From Escarpia spicata (Eukaryota > Annelida > Polychaeta > Sabellida > Siboglinidae), in the NCBI GenBank assembly GCA_963995525.1, contig OZ023216.1, forward strand, positions 40,559,159-40,623,158: a stretch of DNA of 64,000 bases. The letters run 5' to 3'. The notes under the pieces were generated by a model. That model did not search any database. It saw only the letters and a program-made list of their open reading frames with translations, and had not been told where the DNA came from. The position numbers and the translations under genes were made by a program. This document shows positions 59,065-64,000 of this stretch, piece by piece. Each line of letters opens with the position of its first letter. Positions within the stretch are counted from its first letter, which is position 1.

Positions 59065-59176
59065 AGGCCCACCAGTGCAAACTTGAGCATCATCAAAGCC
59101 ATAACCAGTACACGCGGAGTCACCACACCAACCACCAGAGTTACTCTTATTCGTAGATTCATCATCCAACAAGGTG
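59065..59176 (+). pseudogene. Thr-rich exon b, copy B, frameshifted
   Basis: Acceptor TTTACCTTTCAG, donor GTAAGT at 59,177. 112 bases against 114 in copy A; the deletion lies in the first 20 bases. After it the expected frame reads NLSIIKAITSTRGVTTPTTR, VTLIRRFIIQQG. Confidence 0.58.
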
Positions 59177-59274
59177 GTAAGTTCCAGCACTTTGCGAAAT
59201 GGTCGCATACGTTCACACATTTTAATAAACGTGTAGCTATTTATATGTGTTGGTGGTGAGATGGTCGGAATAAT

Positions 59275-59356
59275 TTTTTTAGAATAGAAAAGTCTATAAC
59301 TTTATTCACTCTAACCACATATTGTGGTACATAGAGGATACAAATTTCACCAATAC

Positions 59357-59425
<69 letters not shown>

Positions 59426-62130
59426 ACAGGAATCGTTATACAAAATATAAATATTAACAAACTGGATAATAATTACCCATCAAAATCAAATACCAACCGT
59501 GTATTTATGTTTATACAGTTTCCTGGATAACATATACTAGGCGGAACATCGAACATACAGTTTTAAACCATGCAAGATGAATTTTGTCAGGCTGTCAATT
59601 ATGTATGGATCATTGGTTTGTAGCATACGTACAAAATTATATACATTAGGAACATACACAATTATATACAATAGGACTCAATCTATTACATGAAGACATA
59701 TATTGAATTCTCAAGTCGTCTAACTGGGTACATTCGTTTAAAAAGTAAAAAGTGAATTTCGTCGCCTGTTACACCTCCTTCACAAAGTTTAAAACGTCTC
59801 TCATTCCTAGGTATATTAAAGTTTCTTCGATTATTAACAGGCAATTTATACGTTCCTATCGTGATTTGAGATAATGCTTTTTTTAACGGTTTCGATATAC
59901 CTATCGTTTCCATCCGAGATTTTAAAAAGTTGATGCATCACACTATTATCATTTACAATTCTGCAGAGCCATATTTGCTTAAATTGATCACTTTCGCATT
60001 TGTGTGTGATCTTGGCATCTATTTTATGATCCTGTGTTCACCATATATAATTAATGTCCTTACTTTGAAAGATGTTACTAACGCAATTAATACATTTTTA
60101 CAATGAAGATTATACAAAATTGTGCACGTGACCTTATTAAGTTTTTCCTCACTGCTTTTTACTATTCTTATCCAATAACAAACGATTTTTTTATTATGAC
60201 TGACAGTTGGTATTTTCTTAGCTCTCCATATAGTGGCATACTATGGGAGAATTTATTTATTCCAAAAATGAATTTACGTAATTTAGTATGCACTTTCTCC
60301 AATATAGCAACATTTTCGTAACCCCACACTTCACAACCATACAATAAGATTGGTTCTATGTACCTGTCAAATAATTTAAGCACAACATCAGTCGGTAGGT
60401 TCAGTGGCCTGCCCTTTTGTATGAGTGAATACATAGCCTTTGAAGCTTTATCGTGCATCAAATTTTTGGATTTAACAAAGGATCCATTCCAATTAAAGCA
60501 AATACCCAAATAATATATAATCCTCCACTTGCTCAAGATCCACATTACCAAATATAAATGTAGGAATATTACATATCCTTGTCTTAGACCTGGAAAAGAC
60601 CATCATTTTTGTTTTAACGATATTAACCTTCAGTCTATTACAGCTACAGTATTCATTCAGTAGGTTAAGATTCCTATGCATGTGACGCGCATTTTCAGCC
60701 ATTATAACAATGTCTTCTGCATATAGGAGAACAAATAGATTTGACATTCCATTAATGCCATCAGTACTGTCTTTATTCAATTTGTCTATACATTTTAGTG
60801 TATTCCATTTCTGTGCTGTGAAGAATGTTGCCATATCATTGAGAAATAGTGCAAATAAGAGTTGTGACAAGTCCTCTCCTTGTCTTAATCCTACATGTGA
60901 TTCCAAGAATACTGACTGCACGCCATTGTTCACAACACATGATTTGATTGATTTGTACATATTCAATATAAGGTTAAGAAAGTTTCCCGCTATACCGTAT
61001 GATATCAGTTTTTTCCATAATGTTGCTCTGTTGATCAAGTCAAATGCTTTATTATAATCTACAAAAGTGCAGAACCTTGACATAAAAATAATTCAACAAT
61101 ACTTTCCTAAGCAGCTAAGAAGGGTTATCCCTCTGATCAATCATGTCACCTTTATTTGTATATATTGGTTTGAGTATACCATTGACCCACTCATGAGGTA
61201 TACGACCACTCAGTAATACAACATTAAAGACTTGTGTTAACACATGCAGGTGATTTTCTGAGAAAGTTTAATTCATTTCAATAATGATATCATCTTCCCC
61301 ACATGCCTTCCCATTTCTCAATCGTTTTACAGCTTTGTTCACTTTCTACCTCACAAATTTGTGAATTTAATGTCTCGGACTCAGAGTATTCGATACTTAC
61401 ACTGCTCGGTTTTTTAGTTACATTTATTTATTAAGACAACTTAAGAAATAATCAATAGTATTGATATTCCTAAAGGTGGGATTAACATTTGAGTCATTAG
61501 CCGTCCTTCCATTTACAATAAGCACATTAGAAGTTTACATAGATCTACTAATAGTGGCCCATATTTATTACATTGGGTGTCATTATTTTGTCTTTTATAG
61601 TGAGATTTCGTGCCAGTACTCTAACCTGCAGCACCATCATTCCCAAAGTCATTAAAATATCGTCTTCTACAGAATCACATAAACTACCTGTCTTAGCATT
61701 AAAACCACCAAACATACAAACAAATACACAATTACAAGACAAACGTTCTAATAATTCTACTTCACACTCTTCAAAAGCTTCTGCTTTAGTGTATTTGGAC
61801 TCTTCTGGGGGGATATAAACAACTCCCAACAATAAATCTTTAGTTAATCCAGTACTGGCTCTGTCTAATTTGTACCATGACACGAAATCACTGTCAGTTT
61901 TTTATTAGTAATTCCTTGTATATTATGCCTATTCCTCCCGATTTTACTTTTGAGCAGTACTTTTTGCCTTTAAATGTTCCATTGTATCCCACAGGTATAG
62001 TAATATTATCAATATCTATGTAATTAATGTTGGTTTCTACACAGCAATTAATAGTATGAGATTCGATTAATTCAATAAAATCAGGTAAGTCCAATCTCGA
62101 TGGTAGGCTACAAACATTTAGTTAACAGTG
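59275..62130 (-). mobile_element. APE-type LINE, nearly complete ORF2, inserted in block B only
   Basis: Read from 62,130 down. Endonuclease: LPDFIELIESHTINCCVETN, GGIGIIYK, LLLGVVYIPPEESKY, CMFGGFNAKTGS (62,094-61,690; the usual GDFN box is GGFN). RT: FVDYNKAFDLINRATLWKKL, SYGIAGNFLNLILNMYKSIK, VGLRQGEDLSQLLFALFLND, LLYAEDIVIMAEN (YADD is YAED), KVNIVKTKMMVFSRSKTR. The C-terminal part includes RYIEPILLYGCEVWG (about 60,360). It ends in an A-run (minus strand) at 59,274-59,280. A (TA)n run is at 59,360-59,422. Long open stretches remain, but both catalytic boxes are changed. Clade not certain. Confidence 0.87.
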
Positions 62131-62240
62131 TGGCGCCAACTGTCGGCTGGAACATATATAATGCTACGGAAATGAGGGTGGGGGTGTTGGGGAATTTCGT
62201 TCCCTCTATACATTTTTGGGGATAGGGGTACGACTGTAAC

Positions 62241-62275
<35 letters not shown>

Positions 62276-62840
62276 CATAGATATATATAAAATGCTTCGG
62301 AAATGGGGGTGGGGTGTTGGGAGACTTAGCCTCCTCTATACGTTTTGGTGGGTAGAGGGAGCTGGATATGTGATTAGCCTTGTATATTTTGAAATGGGGC
62401 GAAGTTTTAGGTTTTGATGAGTATGGAAGCGAGTGTAGTTGTTTTTGTTGAGCGTTAGGGGAGGACGGGACGGGGTGCAGATGGATGATTTTTAAAGAGG
62501 CTCAAGGAGGTGTACTATAATTTTTTATTTTTGTGAGCCTCATTGGGTTGCGCATTGGATGTTTTGGAAAGCCTCAATATGAGATACAGTTGTACGTTTT
62601 GTAGCGCCTCTAGTGGGTGCAGTTGGGGATTTGTGTAGTCTCAGCCCTCCGAATAGTCACCACTTGCCGCGATACCTATGTCTATTAATACACATTGATG
62701 CTACTGTGTATATCATAACCGGGCGTAGTGGTGGGCAGTGCATTTACAACCATGTCACGTCAATTTAATGTGATAGGATCGCTCAAAAACCGCAAGATCC
62801 ACATCACGTATTCATGGAGACAGATGGGGGTTTGAAACCA
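62241..62840. repeat. (TA)n and unclassified repeat, copy B
   Basis: Counterpart of 19,150-19,730. The opening AATGCTACGGAAATG / AATGCTTCGGAAATG segment occurs twice (62,160 and 62,291), a local duplication of about 130 bases not present in block A. Confidence 0.6.
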
Positions 62841-63135
62841 TATGAAGCACTGTACGTCTATCTGGACTGCGAATTTATTCTACCACCCCCTAAGAAATAT
62901 GTTGTTACATTTATTATACATCTATCAATGATCGTTTGCAAAAACATCTAAAAAAGATATTGTAAATATATGTTTATACTGGATCATGACACAGTATAAA
63001 CTATTGCATTTGAAACAAACTATAATACTTAACACCGGTTTTCTTTACCACTTTCTCGGTAATTGGTTTACTGAATTATTGCTAATACAACATAGCGTAA
63101 TGACTGTTTGCAATATATTACGTATGTATTTACAG

Positions 63136-63230
63136 TGTTGTGCTACATGTGTGGTAGCTTCATCGATGACGTCAGAGAGGAATGTGGAGTTGTCGACCCA
63201 AATAACATGACCATTTACAGCGTGTTTTGG
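63136..63230 (+). pseudogene. Ly6/uPAR domain exon c, copy B
   Basis: Acceptor TATGTATTTACAG, donor TGG then GTGAGT. 95 bases, open: LCYMCGSFIDDVREECG, VVDPNNMTIYSVFW. Two Cys present in copy A (MTICSECW) are Tyr and Phe here. Confidence 0.62.
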
Positions 63231-63401
63231 GTGAGTGGGAAACGTTTGTATTGTGCCGTTTAAATATTCCGATTTGCAAATTGCCTAGATTATGTCAATA
63301 TTTCAAATTAAAACAACTTAACATGTGCTTGATATATGCACATGTACCAAAGAATCAAAGTGCACTAACTTGTGGAACACAAACGCACATTTAAATAATA
63401 A

Positions 63402-63627
63402 AATATTCGATAACGGCGAAGAAGTGAAGTTCGCTCGCGGGTGCCAGTCTGATCAGGTCCACGTGCGAGGCGACATGTGCGACGAATTCTTCACCGAAGT
63501 TTGTTATTCTGATGAAAAAATCAAAGTCACTAAAGAGATGATTTGTGTTTTTGATCTATTATGTATTGGTAGCCTACCAACGTCGACTTTTGAACTTTGT
63601 TTATTCCTTCTCAAAAATCAAGTTTAG
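63402..63627 (+). pseudogene. Ly6/uPAR domain exon d, copy B, no acceptor
   Basis: Open reading GEEVKFARGCQSDQVHVRGD, MCDEFFTEVCYSDEKIKVTK up to a stop at 63,627. The stretch with the acceptor and the IYRFEVY codons of copy A is deleted. The true exon end is not clear; the last 30 or so codons may be intron. Confidence 0.55.
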
Positions 63628-63837
63628 GTTCTCACTTTTTAATCTACTGAACATTATAACGTCCGCTGGCCATTAACCTACGAACAATCCAATATGTCCC
63701 CTTGTTCCCGAGCACTGTCTGAACATTATAATACTACTGGTAATAATTATAATGGCAGTACTAAAATATACGTTATTGTTTCACACAACAACAAATACTA
63801 ATACAATAATTATAATATATATATCATATGAACATGC

Positions 63838-63966
63838 CAGCAGGACGAGTGTAACAACTGTATAATGTCCTGCATGATGGCCGCCGGCGCCTCCGTCTCA
63901 ACGCTGGACTTTCTCCTCGCGATTTTTGCTGTATTAGTGACACTTGATGTGCCGAGATTGTTTTAA
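63838..63966 (+). pseudogene. Ly6/uPAR domain exon e with GPI-type tail, copy B
   Basis: The frame QQDECNNCIMSCMMAAGASV, STLDFLLAIFAVLVTLDVPR, LF ends at TAA 63,964-63,966. The hydrophobic stretch after small residues (AAGAS) looks like a GPI-attachment signal. The 5' end of the exon with LCRQC is deleted. Confidence 0.6.
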
Positions 63967-64000
63967 GCAGCTTTACGCTCTCCTCCGTAATAAAAACACA

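Overview
This window is animal nuclear DNA, most likely from a marine invertebrate. I lean towards a mollusc or other lophotrochozoan, but the sequence does not settle the phylum. The evidence is spliced genes with GT/AG introns, many degraded APE-type LINEs, tRNA-derived SINEs, a Harbinger-type MITE, Penelope-like remnants, and many (CA)n, (TA)n and (GTGTGC)n microsatellites. No bacterial gene, CRISPR array or rRNA was seen.

Genes. The best-supported gene is on the minus strand (32,638 to 25,067). Five exons join in frame into a 306-residue secreted protein made of a signal peptide, a Pro/Arg-rich linker, one NIDO (nidogen/alpha-tectorin type) domain and a basic tail. Two paralogues flank it on the plus strand. 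One shows only its last exon (5,748-5,996), with the rest off the left edge. The other spans 39,405-51,673 and is broken by an in-frame stop and frameshifts. A second gene family follows each plus-strand NIDO gene (about 17,758-21,740 and 58,326-63,966). It has a Thr-rich mucin-like stalk, a Ly6/uPAR-type Cys-rich domain and a hydrophobic GPI-type tail. Both copies are damaged, in different places.

Layout. About 4,600-22,740 (block A) and about 50,210 to the right edge (block B) are direct, diverged copies of one large segment. The segment holds NIDO last exon, inverted LINE pair, Penelope-like fragment, LINE, mucin/Ly6 gene. Between them lie the inverted NIDO gene, a 7-kb divergent intergenic region with a long inverted repeat, and the exons of the third NIDO gene. 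Left of block A (1-4,600) are two minus-strand CR1-like LINEs. The first carries a 54-bp tandem array that is an in-frame amplification of its own reverse-transcriptase coding sequence.

How it fits together. The locus reads as a small array of extracellular-protein genes that expanded by direct and inverted duplication and is now decaying. Repeats were inserted into introns, and in places arose from splice-site sequence. Gene functions are inferred from domains only. All alignments were done by eye, so repeat and duplication boundaries are approximate, while exon boundaries are given to the base where a splice site was read.
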